A stretch of 64,000 bases of DNA from Nemophila menziesii (lineage: Eukaryota; Streptophyta; Magnoliopsida; Boraginales; Hydrophyllaceae): NCBI GenBank assembly GCA_029959085.1, contig JARWIR010000011.1:8495840-8559839 (forward strand), read 5' to 3'. Position numbers and translations under genes: made by a program. Of this stretch, positions 43,426 through 53,241 are shown piece after piece. A model generated the notes under the pieces. That model was not told the origin of the DNA, did not search any database, and saw only the letters and a program-made list of their open reading frames with translations. Positions within the stretch are counted from its first letter, which is position 1, and every line of letters starts with the position of its first letter.

Positions 43426-44809
43426 TGAAAGTCCTAGAGGGGGGGTGAATAGGATTACTAATAAGATTAATGCCTAATAAAAAATCTTTTGGACAATAAT
43501 AAGTTTAAGAAAGAAACTTCTAAGTCAACTAATATAACAAACTCTTAAGGGATCATGCAATGGATAAGCTAAGAGGTTTGATATATAATTGATACAAGTA
43601 AAACGAGTTTCTAATCTCTAACAACTCTAGATGGCAATATGTTAGATAAACTAGATAATCAATATCACAATATTCATACTAGCATATTATCAAACATATA
43701 AAGTGCGGAAAGTAAATAGAGTAGGGATAGAAAGATACACACGATTTATAGTGGTTCGGTTTCCCTACATCCACTACCTAAGGAAGCCTCCTTAGGATTT
43801 TAAGCTTTTCACTAAGCTTCCGTGTCTCTCTTAACCGGGTCGAAAACACAATAACCTTTACAAACTCTTCGATAACACGAAGGACAAACCACTTGTGTAA
43901 TCACAACACAAGGACACCAAGTATACTCCCTATACTTGAATTCTCTCTTAATCTATCTATTACAAGACCTAGACTTAAGAGGATAGCAACAAAGTGTTTA
44001 AAGGTTTGCTAATTAAAGCTTGTAACTAAAACTCCTAAAAGAGTGGATATGACTATAAGCTTGTTTACTCCTCTTGAGTGGATAAAACCTTGTGGCTTAG
44101 TTGATTAACTCCTTGAAAGGATTTATAAGCTCACTAGGATTGAATTTGACTATGTATAGCACTTGACACCTTCTTGAATGATAGCAATTAAGCCCCTTAA
44201 TGTTTGTAATTAGTTGGTGTAGTTGTAGCCTTCAAAGAGCTTCAATTTATAGAAGAAAATGGCTTCCAACGGTCATAAGACTTGGGTCCAACGGATCTAT
44301 TAATTTCCCAACGGATATATTCCTTATGGCTTGTCTTTTGTGCATAAAACCCTTTTGTGCGGTGTACCGCGGATATGGTCTGGTGCACCGCAGAGCTATT
44401 CGACTTAACTTTGAGCTTACTGTTCGGACTAATCAATGTACCGCAACCCTGGTCCGCAACCTTGGTCCGGTGTACCGCACCGGTGTACCGCGCCAGGTAA
44501 TCTTTGAAGGATAATGACTTGGATCAATAAATCTTCTTCACGAAAGTTGTTGTAATCATCATTCTAAGAATCTTTGAAGTTGAACACTAAAGCTAATTCT
44601 CAATATACATAAAGATAAGGTTAATAGCATTTGTGTGAGAATTAGTTTCTTAAGATAAAACAATAGATATGAACAACAAGATAAAGAAAGAGCTATTTGA
44701 TGAAAATAGAGTGCAAGAAAGAATGTCAATAACAATAGAAGTTAGCATACTAAACACAAGAGGATTTGTCACATTAAAACAACCTAATAAGGAAGGCTAT
44801 ATGCCAACA
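43426..44809 (-). repeat. 5' LTR of element J (1384 bp)
   Basis: Same length as the 3' LTR. The differences I saw by eye are one in the GGGTCGA(G/A)AAC stretch, one in TGGTC(C/T)GG and one in CTGGT(T/C)CGC. TATA-like site at 44245-44251. Confidence 0.95.
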
Positions 44810-45344
44810 GATAGGTTAAGAGAGAATTCAAGTATAGGGAGTATACTTGGTATCCTTGTGTTGTGATTACACAAGAGTTTGTCTTTCGTGTTATCGAAGA
44901 GGTTGTAAGGGTTATTGTGTTCTCGACCCGGTTAAGAGAGACACGGGAGCTTAGTGAAAAGCTTAAAATCCTAAGGAGGCTTCCTTAGGTAGTGGATGTA
45001 GGGAAACCGAACCACTATAAATCGCGTGTATCTTTCTATCCCTACTCTATTTACTTTCCACACTTTATATGTTTGATAATATGCTAGCATGATTATTGTG
45101 ATATTGATTATCTAGTTTATCTAACATATAGTCTTCTAGAGTAGTAAGATATTAGATTGTCGATTTACTTGTTATACTTATATATCGAACCTCTAACTTA
45201 TCCTTTGCATGATCCTATAAGTGTTTGATATATTTAGTTGACTTAGAAGTTTTCACTTAAACTTATAATTGTCCAAAAGATTTTTAATTAGGCATTAATC
45301 TTATTAGTAATCCTATTCACCCCCCCTCTAGGACTTTCAATTTC

Positions 45345-46628
45345 CAATTTTAATTCCATTGAGAATGATATTCTCTTTTTTATCTTTAATCAAGTCATTT
45401 AGAGTTTGTGAAATTAGACAGAAGATTAAGGGCGAAAGAGGATCACCTTGTCTAATTCCTCTGGTGGGTTTTTTAATTTGGTGGATATCCCCATTAATTA
45501 GTATTGAGTAGGTTACAGTTGTGATACAAAACATTAGTTTCCTAACCCAATCTTGATTGAAACCTATTTTAATTAGGAGATCTTGTAAGAAGTCTCATTC
45601 AATGTATTCATATGCTTTTTTAATATCAGCTTTAACCGCAACCATATATTTTTTGGTTTTTTTCCTTCTTTTAATGTGGGAAATTAATTCATGTGTAATC
45701 ATCGTATTTTCCAGTATCATTCTATCAGGGATGAAAGCACTTTGGTTTTCTCCTACCAGGGAGGTCATGTGAGGTTGTAATCTATTAACCAAAATTCTAG
45801 CAATAATTTTATAAATAAAATTTGAGCAGCTAATTGGTCTATAATGTTTAATATTAGTAGGTTTAGCAATTTTTGGTATTAAAGTAATGAGAGTTTGGTT
45901 GATCTCAACAAGACTCCCATTATTATTCCAAAAATTATTTATTACCCTCATAAGATCTAGTTTAATAATTTCCCAATAAGTTCTGAAGAAATTTCCATTG
46001 TACCCATCAGGCCCAGGAGCCTTATTAGGTCCAAGTTCCCAAGTTGCTTTTTTAACTTCTTCTTCATTAATATGTTTATTTAAATTATCTGCTGATTTTT
46101 TATCAATTTTGCTAGTAATGAGATTAATGGTATTGTTGTAATCTCTTTTACCTACTGTAGTAAAGATATTATCAAAATAGTTAATTATTTCAATATTAAT
46201 ATCCTCTTTCTTGTCAATCCATTCACCATTATCATTAGTAATGTTAAGAATTTTGTTTCTACACCTTCTTTCTTTTGTACAAGCATGATAATACTTAGTA
46301 TTTTTATCACCCTTTTTAAGCCAAAAATTGCTAGATCTATCTTTCCAAAAACTTTCTTCCCTTTTCCAAGTTTCTTCAATTTCTTTGGTTACAGTATTAT
46401 ACTCATCCCAATTAAAATTAGGGCATTAGAATTAGATATTGTTTCTAATTTTTTAATAAGTTTTTCTATTTGGATTTTATTATTCCCAAATTTTTTCCTA
46501 TTCCAGTCTCTTAAAGCCTGGCTACATTTCCTAAGTTTATGGTTAATTATAGCATTAGGGTTTCCCCTAAGTGAGCTATATTCAACCCAAACTTTTTTGA
46601 TGATATTAAGGCAATCAATTTCTGTTGT
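45345..46628 (-). pseudogene. LINE ORF2: N-terminal part of reverse transcriptase
   Basis: Minus-sense order: KKGDKNTKYYHACTKERR, NKAPGPDGYNGNFF (about 46010), TLITLIPKIAKPTNIKHYRPISCSN, NQSAFIPDRMI, VKADIKKAYEYIE, a stop near 45595 (TGA, probably TGG originally), RGIRQGDPLSPLIFCL. These are the standard LINE RT blocks up to the LTR K insertion. Other shifts occur near 46420. Confidence 0.9.
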
Positions 46629-47390
46629 TCAGAAATTTTCAAAATAAAATCTTCTTTTCTTTTTGCTATCAACTTTATCATGATGCAAAACTAAAGGGCA
46701 ATGATCTGAACCAATAGCTGGTAGAATTGCTACCCAAGCATTTGGAAATAGCTTATCCCATTCAGAGTTATGAATAGCTCTGTCTAGGATAGCTTTAATA
46801 AGTTTATTACCGGCTCTTTTATTTGTCCAGGTAAATCTACACCCATAAGAAATAGTATCTTTAAGATTGTGTTGGTTAATGAAGCTATTAAAATTCTTAG
46901 TAGATTGTTTAAGGCAAACATTACCACCTAATTTCTCATTAAGATATTTAATACGATTAAAGTCACCAATTAAATTCCAAGCATAATTTTGGGGCTTTAA
47001 ATTATTTAAAAAATTGAAGGAAACCTCTTTATTAATATCATAGGGGTTTAAGTAAATATAAGTGTAAAATATGGGGTCAAGATTATCACTTATAATTTTT
47101 GTGTGAATAAAATTAGGGTTTTTTTTAATCACTTTTATCTTTATATCTTTCTTCACCATCAAGGCCAAACCACCTCTCGCTCCGACAGGTTCGACGGTGG
47201 TAATCAAATTTAAACCTAGATTTCTAGCAATAACATCAAGCTTATTAGATTCATTCTTTGTCTCGGAAAGGAACAGTACCTCAGGGCAGTGTTTAGCGCA
47301 GAGGTCCCCGGCGGCCTGGACTGTCAGGGGATTGCCAACTCCCTGGCAGTTCCAGGCGATATGTATCGTTGAGAGTGGTGGGGTTGATCA
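46629..47390 (-). pseudogene. LINE ORF2: AP-type endonuclease domain
   Basis: Starts IAWNCQGVGNPLTVQAA near 47360 and contains PEVLFLSETKN, GGLALMVKKD, WNLIGDFNRI, FTWTNKRAG, LDRAIHNSEW and GSDHCPLVL, the blocks of the endonuclease that nicks the target DNA. It overlaps the end of ORF1. It stops at 46629 after RRFYFENF. Confidence 0.9.
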
Positions 47391-49434
47391 GGTTCAACCC
47401 TGGAAGACCCTTCCTCTTCATCAGCGTGACGGTTCATCTCTGTATCAGACAGTTCTTCTTCAATTAATTCTTTCTGTTTTGTTACTTCTTCCTCAAAATC
47501 CAAAGCAGGTAAATCACCATTGATTATCTTATATTTGTCGAATAGTTTCTTCCCAGAATTTCGAATTTCCTCAATACTATCTCTTTCTTTTTTGTTGATT
47601 CTCCTCTCATTCGAAAGTTTTTGTTTCGAATTTCTTCTTTTTTCCCAAATTGCCTTGTATCTCATTTTATCCGAATGACAAGTATGATCTTCAAATCGAG
47701 AATTTCGGGTAATAGCTTTCTGATTAATCCAGCTATCTTGATTAATTCTTTCTCTGATTCTTTCAATGTTACGAATTGTTGATGATTCAGCCAATGAATT
47801 AGAATTATCATGTTTAAAAAGAAAAATTTCTTTTGTATTACTCGCTTCTCCTTTCTCAATTGAATATTTAATGATTTCTGCAGGTAGGTTGAAATTATGT
47901 TGTTGTTGAAGGTGTGTTGTATTGGTTCAGATTGTGTAATTGTGTTGGCTATCTGTAAAGAGGTTTTTGGAGAGGTGGGGGATAAAATTAATTTTTGTGG
48001 TGTTGGTGTAAAAGGTGAGGAGGGTAAAACAGCTGAGTTGTTAGATTGAGGTTGATTGTTTATGGTTTCAAGTGTTTTGGTAATAATAGGAGTGGTTATG
48101 ATTGGTGGTGGTGTGGTGGAGTTTGATGAAAATGCGAGTTTACTGTTACTGAGAGCTTTTGGTTTAAATAAGGGGTTGAAGGGAGTAACAGCTATGGGTG
48201 AGTTTTTTGAAGGTGTTATGTTGTTTGGTGATTTGTGGTTTGAAAAGTTAGTTCGTTTAACAGTGTTAACATGTGCAGGGGATAGTAAAGCTTCGGAGTA
48301 GGATAGTTTGGATCTAGTTGTACCTGTTGAGGAGGTGGAGCCTTTAGAAGCTTCAGCTGTGAGAATAGTCAAAGCCTTTTTTGATTGGTGAGTTGTAATG
48401 GTCGGATTCTGATGTGGAATATCTAGCATTTCTTGATCTTTCTTGTGATAGAATTGTTGTTGAGTAGGTGTGGACCCCTCTTCGGTAGTAGGTTTTTTTC
48501 CAGTAGAGGTATCTTTTGAAACCTTGTTATTATCCATAGGATAATTTAAAGTTTCTGCAGCTTTAAAGATAAAGATTGGTTTTTGTGAACAAATCTCTTT
48601 TCCTTTGTTATTTTTGGTTGTGTCAGGTTGCAGGTTCATTTGTGCAGCCTCCTTTTTTCCATTTTGTTGATTGTTTCTGGTGTAGGGCCCCATTCTCTGC
48701 TTGCCTGCATTTCTTGAAGTTTGACCATGAATGGAGGTTTGATCATGTCTAGTGGAGATCTTGATCCATCCACCTAGATGAGGAGTTACTCGATGAGGGA
48801 CATCGCATTCCATTTCTTCGTGATCAAAGTGGCCACATTTGTAGCAGATTTGACCCAGATTTTCATATTTCATTTTGATCTATTTGGAGGAGTGAATGTT
48901 AAACCAAAATTTGAAGCCAGCTACAACAGGCCTATGCACTTCCCATTCAATTTTTACCCTCGTAAAGGTTTGGTCTGTGATTCTTATCTCAGATGGAAGA
49001 TGAACATCATGAACTTTACCTATATCGTGTAGCATTTCTGAAATACTCTTGGAGTTGAGGAGAGTACCAGGTAAGCCATATAGCCTAAGCCAAACAAGAG
49101 TGTGTGTAACCTTTGTATTTGCTTGGAATTCTCTTAGAGCTACTTGTTTTTGCATGATTGTCCAGGGCCTTTTATTCCAAACAATTTCTTTGTCTTCCTC
49201 ATTCTCGAATTTGAGGATGAGTTCATTGTGGCCAAGCTTTATAGTTTGAACTTTGCCCTTTATACCCCAATGTTTTTGGATATGATTTCTCATAAAACCG
49301 AAGTTCATGAGTTCCTTGGTGAGCACCTTAGCCAAAAGCTTTGGCTCATCCATTTCTTGGTAGTATTTTGCACTTTTTGTAGATAAAGTGACCTCATTTA
49401 TAGCTGATGGATGATTTATAGCATATATATTCAT
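47324..49434 (-). pseudogene. LINE ORF1: DUF4283 and CCHC protein (one stop, one frameshift)
   Basis: Starts near 49434. DUF4283 features: FMRNHIQKHWGIKG, LILKFENEEDKEIVWNKRPW, LVWLRLYGLPGTLLN. A TAG at 48880-48882 interrupts it; in the same frame the zinc knuckle follows (C-YK-C-GHFD-H-EEME-C). A long S/T/P/N-rich region comes next. A frameshift near 47810 moves the C-terminal K/R/E-rich part to another frame, which ends at 47324. ORF1 proteins bind LINE RNA and act as chaperones. Confidence 0.88.
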
Positions 49435-49725
49435 TGTGCGGGATTAAATGCCAATAATTGAAGGTCTTAAAGACTTAAAGAGGTTTGAACGAAAAGAAGA
49501 TAAAAAATTTCTGAAAAGGTTACTGGAAAGAAAAAGTGAAGAAGAAAAAAAAACTGAGAAGTAGGCAGGAACGGTGGAGGGAAAACAAACAGGAAAGAGG
49601 ACTGGAAAAACAGAGGAGAGGAAATAGAAGGATGAAGGAAACTGTGAATCAAAGTTGAGGTTTTTTAGAAAAGTTTAGAAAGTTTTGAAAGAGAAGAGAG
49701 GTTTTTGGAGAGACCTCATTTTGGA

Positions 49726-49739
49726 TAATTACCCACGTT
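49726..49739. repeat. Right 14-bp target duplication of the LINE
   Basis: TAATTACCCACGTT, identical to 34943-34956. From 49740 on lies the DNA that was directly upstream of the PPR gene before insertion. Confidence 0.9.
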
Positions 49740-49866
49740 GAAATCGGGTCCGGAATGACATTTTTTCTTTCTGAAAAAAGTATCTATTTACATGATCATG
49801 CAAATACAAATTAGGGTAAATTCGTAAAATAGGAAATTTCAACCTATCACGTTACTAATGAAGTCA

Positions 49867-49873
49867 TATATAG
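49867..49873 (-). promoter_or_regulatory. Candidate original TATA box of the PPR gene
   Basis: Minus-sense TATATAT. With the LINE taken out it would lie about 230 bp upstream of the PPR start codon. It is a weak signal in AT-rich DNA, and no transcript data support it. Confidence 0.25.
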
Positions 49874-49884
49874 AAAAAATAAGG

Positions 49885-50650
49885 GGTTATTGTTGAAAAC
49901 ATCCTCCTTAAACTCTCTAATTGTTTTTTTATGCCTTCAATAATCTTATTTATAAAAAAATGCCTAATGAAATAATTATTTATAGAAAACATCCCCTTTA
50001 TATTTTCTATACCTTTATTAATTCCATCACATGCGCGCGTCCGTGAAATTTTTTTAAAATCGTCATAACTAATTCAAAAAAAAATCAGAAAATTAAAAAA
50101 AAAAAATTTTGAATAAATCTAATTAATATTTACGTCTATGAATTTTTTTGATTTTTTTTGAATTTTTTGAATTTTTTCGAATTTTTTTAATTTTTTTTTC
50201 GCAAACACGGAATTCCATGTTTTAAACATGGAATTCCATGTGTTTAAACCGTGAAATAAACATGGAATTCCATGTTTTAAACATGAAATTCCATGTTTCA
50301 AACAGGAAATTCCATGTTTTAAACATGGAATTTCGTGTCTGCGAAAAAAAAAATTAAAAAAATAAAAAAAAATCAAAAAATTCAGAAAATTCCGAAAAAA
50401 ATCATAGACGTAAATATTAATTTGATTTATCCAAATATAATTTTTTTTGATTTTTTGATTTTTTTTGAATTAGTTATGACGATTTTAAAAAAATTTCACG
50501 GACGCACGCGCGTGTTTATTAGTTTTTTTCTTATTTTTTAATTGTTAATTATAAGGGGGCTGTTTTCAATAAATATTTTTTTCTAGGCACCTTTTTCTAA
50601 ATAAGTTTTTTAATAGGCATCAATCAACAATTGGCTCAAAAAATAATAAC
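49885..50650. mobile_element. Fold-back element with long inverted repeats
   Basis: Two arms of about 300 bp are inverted copies: left ATGCGCGCGTCCGTGAAATT (about 50031) faces right AATTTCACGGACGCACGCGCG (about 50495), and the match continues outward through GAAAACA-CCCC and ATGCC to about 49885 and 50650. The arms are very A/T-rich. The core (50210-50340) is a tandem palindrome. It is probably a MITE of unknown superfamily; I could not find a clear target duplication. Confidence 0.7.
50210..50340. repeat. Tandem palindrome CATGGAATTCCATG, core of the fold-back element
   Basis: Six units of about 21 bp; the fully matching ones contain the perfect 14-bp palindrome CATGGAATTCCATG followed by TTTTAAA or a variant. 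Confidence 0.85.
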
Positions 50651-50796
50651 GCACGTCAGATAAAAACTCACTCTTTAATAATTCACACATCACACCTTGA
50701 CTAGGTATGATTTTGGGGGTGATTAAGTTTCGATTTTAAGCCTTTCATCGCTTTATTTCATCGGCTTCCAATTTTTTTGGAGGTGGTAGTACTACA

Positions 50797-51192
50797 TTAG
50801 GTTGTTATGGGTTAGTCTACAGATGGTTTCATGAGTCCATCGAATCAACCGATCGAAGAAGATATTAAGGGTAAACTCTATTCTAGAAAATCGTTAGGCT
50901 AATCGATCTTATGGAAACAGAGTACATAAAAGCGACGAGTTTCATAGAATTAGGGTTGGGGTTATTGGACCCAGAGAATAAGAGAGTGGGTCTACCTCAG
51001 AGATACACGGTTACAGAGAAGACACCAAAACTCTACAAGGTTAAAGAACGGAGGCAGAAACTAAGACAAGTCCACTTCACTATTGAATCTCTTCACAATA
51101 ACAAAGGTATGACGTTACAACACCGTTGTTTTAGCTTCAGTTTGAGATTTTACGAGGTGGGTGTGGGTAATTCACAACCTGATGGACGGTGA
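50797..51192 (+). pseudogene. Decayed ORF, possibly start of a DUF4283/CCHC gene
   Basis: The plus-strand frame MGESTDGFMSPSNQPIEEDIKG-like (about 50808) shifts into a 93-codon ORF from 50911 (METEYIKATSFIELG to GNSQPDGR). I do not recognise a domain. It lies upstream of the DUF4283 relic at 52190 on the same strand. Confidence 0.35.
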
Positions 51193-51243
51193 TTAAAGGG
51201 AATGCTATAGTGAACCAAATCAGAGTATGTGTTACACTAAGCG

Positions 51244-51927
51244 TTGGTTCCGATTAGAGAGAAGATAGTAACTCTTACTGAAGAATACAACCCTAGTTTC
51301 AGTAATAGATTTGATAGGTTTTTTGATATGAAAGAGTATAGGTTTAGAGATGTCAACATCAGAATGATGATTACATTAAAGGTATACATCGGAGAGGGGA
51401 AGAGAAATTGTAATGGAAATTTGAATAGGATGGAAGAATGGGATTCGCAGAAGGAGTGTATTACGGAGATGAATTCACAGGAAAAAGGTTATGATACTAG
51501 CAAATATATTATCGGGGTTCACAAGATGGATAAGAATAGAGTAAGGAGTTTTTCGAAATCTGCTATTATGGAGACGGAGGAGATTGGAGGACCTTCTAGT
51601 AACATCAAGATGAAAGAAAGATACACGAACCTTTTGGACTCCAATTACACATGGAACGACGAAAAGAGACATGCGATAGGTTATGAGGATTGGAATTATC
51701 ACACCTGGTGTGCATGCAAGTTCCAAGAAGGGGTGTACATAATGGTCAGAGAAAATGTACGAGAAACGAAGTACATAAGACCCTTCGATTTCACTAGTGA
51801 CACGTGGGAAGGCAAACCAAGAGTCTTAAGGACACTAATGGCATGGGTAATAGACATCTGGCCACTAATCCTGATCAAAATCACCGTATACATTCTTACC
51901 TTCACAATAACAAGGCTTATAAGGTGA
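51244..51927 (+). CDS. Unrecognised 227-codon ORF
   Basis: A single frame without stops. The first ATG codon in it is about residue 27 (MKEYRF) or earlier at a non-ATG start. The product is mixed charged, with a W/C-rich stretch (NYHTWCACKFQEG) and a hydrophobic last 30 residues (VIDIWPLILIKITVYILTFTI) that could form a membrane segment. I know no family with these features. The flanking DNA is decayed retroelement, so it may be chance or an old insertion. Confidence 0.35.
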   Translation: MVPIREKIVTLTEEYNPSFSNRFDRFFDMKEYRFRDVNIRMMITLKVYIGEGKRNCNGNLNRMEEWDSQKECITEMNSQEKGYDTSKYIIGVHKMDKNRVRSFSKSAIMETEEIGGPSSNIKMKERYTNLLDSNYTWNDEKRHAIGYEDWNYHTWCACKFQEGVYIMVRENVRETKYIRPFDFTSDTWEGKPRVLRTLMAWVIDIWPLILIKITVYILTFTITRLIR

Positions 51928-52189
51928 AATCCTCTCTAAAAAATATTCTTACTTCTTAAGCTATCTATTTCTTTTCTCTCATATATTTTTAACAAATCTA
52001 ACATCCTTTACCGGTACAAACATACTAGTACCATATTATCTATAGATTACGGTTGCTCTTCTAAGTACTTGTGCAGATTCTACAATCATATGGAAACACA
52101 CTAAAAACACGCACTACCTATTACTCAACTCCATGAATAGGAGGATGAAGACATAAGGAAATTAGCTTGGACATCAGGGTTCGCAGCGT

Positions 52190-53236
52190 AGAACACTTAG
52201 ACAGAGAAGGATTTTTGATGGTAAGAGTAATGGGTTACGAGAGGGTCGATTTGGCGGGCTTTAGAAAATGGGTTTTCGACCGAATGGCTAGTTCGTGGAA
52301 ACGTGTCTATTTTAGAAGTTGGTACAAATTATTTCAGACTTGAGATTGACAGTAAGAGAGAACGAGAAAGGCTTTGGGGTTTGATACAAGGGAATATGAT
52401 TGGATTTCATGTTGGGTTTACAAAAGGCAGTGGCGAGTTCAACGGTACGTATACAAAATCCAATTATTCTTCTGTTTGGGTACATGTAAATGGTCTAGCA
52501 CCTATTCAAAATACTATTAGAACTATTAAGAATATTACTAGGTATTTTAATGGATCCGGAACTGAGCATACGCCTGCTAGAGAGTTCTTTACAATCATTT
52601 CTATCTTTTTCCTTCAGCCTGAATGAATTACTTTTTAGGTCTGTTATGCCAGTTCTAGACTGAGCAAGGAAGGTGGAGTACGTGTAGTCGGCCCATAGAT
52701 GATATAAATTGGTGGAGGATGGACTCTCCAGAATCTCATGCGCACGGAATAAGACGTACACGAAGACTCGTATATTCTATGCGATTGATAAAGTGACTTA
52801 GAGGAGATAGATTTCCAGGAGGCCGATAATGCTATAGTGAAAACTCTTAGATTTAGGGTTAGGATTCATGTACTTGACCCATCCCCCAGGAGTATATCTA
52901 TGTCAGGAAGATGGAGTTGCATGGGTAACTTTTAAGTATGAGAATGTATGATTGTTCTATTTTGCATGTGGAAAGTTAGGACATAAGCGTGAGAATTGTG
53001 GTGATACAGTGAGAGAGATGGTTTGTCAGAGTTGAAACTTAGATTTGTAACGTGGAGAATGGAGAATGTCATCAAGGATACACTTGATCAACCGTTATTT
53101 GGTATTAGGAAACGAGTAAGCGAGGATTTTAGCTCTCATATTAGATCTTACACATGGGATAGAAAGGAGGATATGTCTCCTCCACCACCAGCTTGAAGGA
53201 GAGTCAGAATTAAGGTCCAAGAAAGGTAATGATAGG
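52190..53236 (+). pseudogene. Decayed DUF4283/CCHC protein (LINE ORF1-like)
   Basis: Plus strand: VDLAGFRKWVFDRMASSWK, VGTNYFRLEIDSKRERERLWGL, GFHVGFTKGSGEF, VWVHVNGL, then after shifts VTFKYENV (about 52930) and a zinc knuckle C-GKLG-H-KREN-C with upstream C (about 52965-53000). This is the DUF4283 plus knuckle layout of plant LINE ORF1 and related genes. Several stops; G inserted after its end. Confidence 0.65.
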
Positions 53237-53241
53237 GATGC

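Larger units (their letters stand above)
38002..44809 (-). mobile_element. Non-autonomous Sirevirus-like copia element J (very young)
   Basis: Two LTRs of exactly 1384 bp (38002-39385 and 43426-44809) with about three differences by eye, and the duplication GATAG on both sides (37997-38001 and 44810-44814). Primer site for initiator tRNA-Met and a G-rich polypurine tract set the orientation as minus. In minus sense it encodes gag (43368-42316) and, in the env position, a second ORF (41668-40430); there is no protease, integrase or RT. Both ORFs are intact. It must borrow pol from a relative. Confidence 0.93.
37175..45339 (+). mobile_element. Solo LTR K of a copia element, split by J
   Basis: The plus-strand LTR starts TGTTGGCATATAGCC at 37175, is broken at 38001 and resumes at 44815, ending CTAGGACTTTCA at 45339. 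It is flanked by ATTTC on both sides (37170-37174 and 45340-45344), so it is a solo LTR left by recombination. It is in the LINE and faces the opposite way to it. The same LTR family, on the minus strand, bounds J. A TATA-like CTATAAATTGAAGC lies near 37706. Confidence 0.93.
34957..49725 (-). mobile_element. L1-type LINE, full length, interrupted by copia elements K and J
   Basis: Bounded by the 14-bp duplication TAATTACCCACGTT. In minus sense: 5' leader, ORF1 (DUF4283 and CCHC), ORF2 (endonuclease, RT, zinc-finger, RNase H) and a poly-A tail next to the left duplication. Without the K/J insertion it is about 6.6 kb, a usual full length for plant L1. Several stops and shifts make it inactive. 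It has the same orientation as the PPR gene and its tail abuts that gene's upstream side. Confidence 0.93.

Noticed and set aside
50210..50340. CRISPR-like regular repeats
   Set aside because: Units are palindromic and contiguous without unique spacers, in a plant fold-back element.
49885..50650. Nine-base target duplication of a Mutator-like element
   Set aside because: Flanks near both ends are AT-rich and I could not match a convincing 9-bp pair, so the superfamily is left open.
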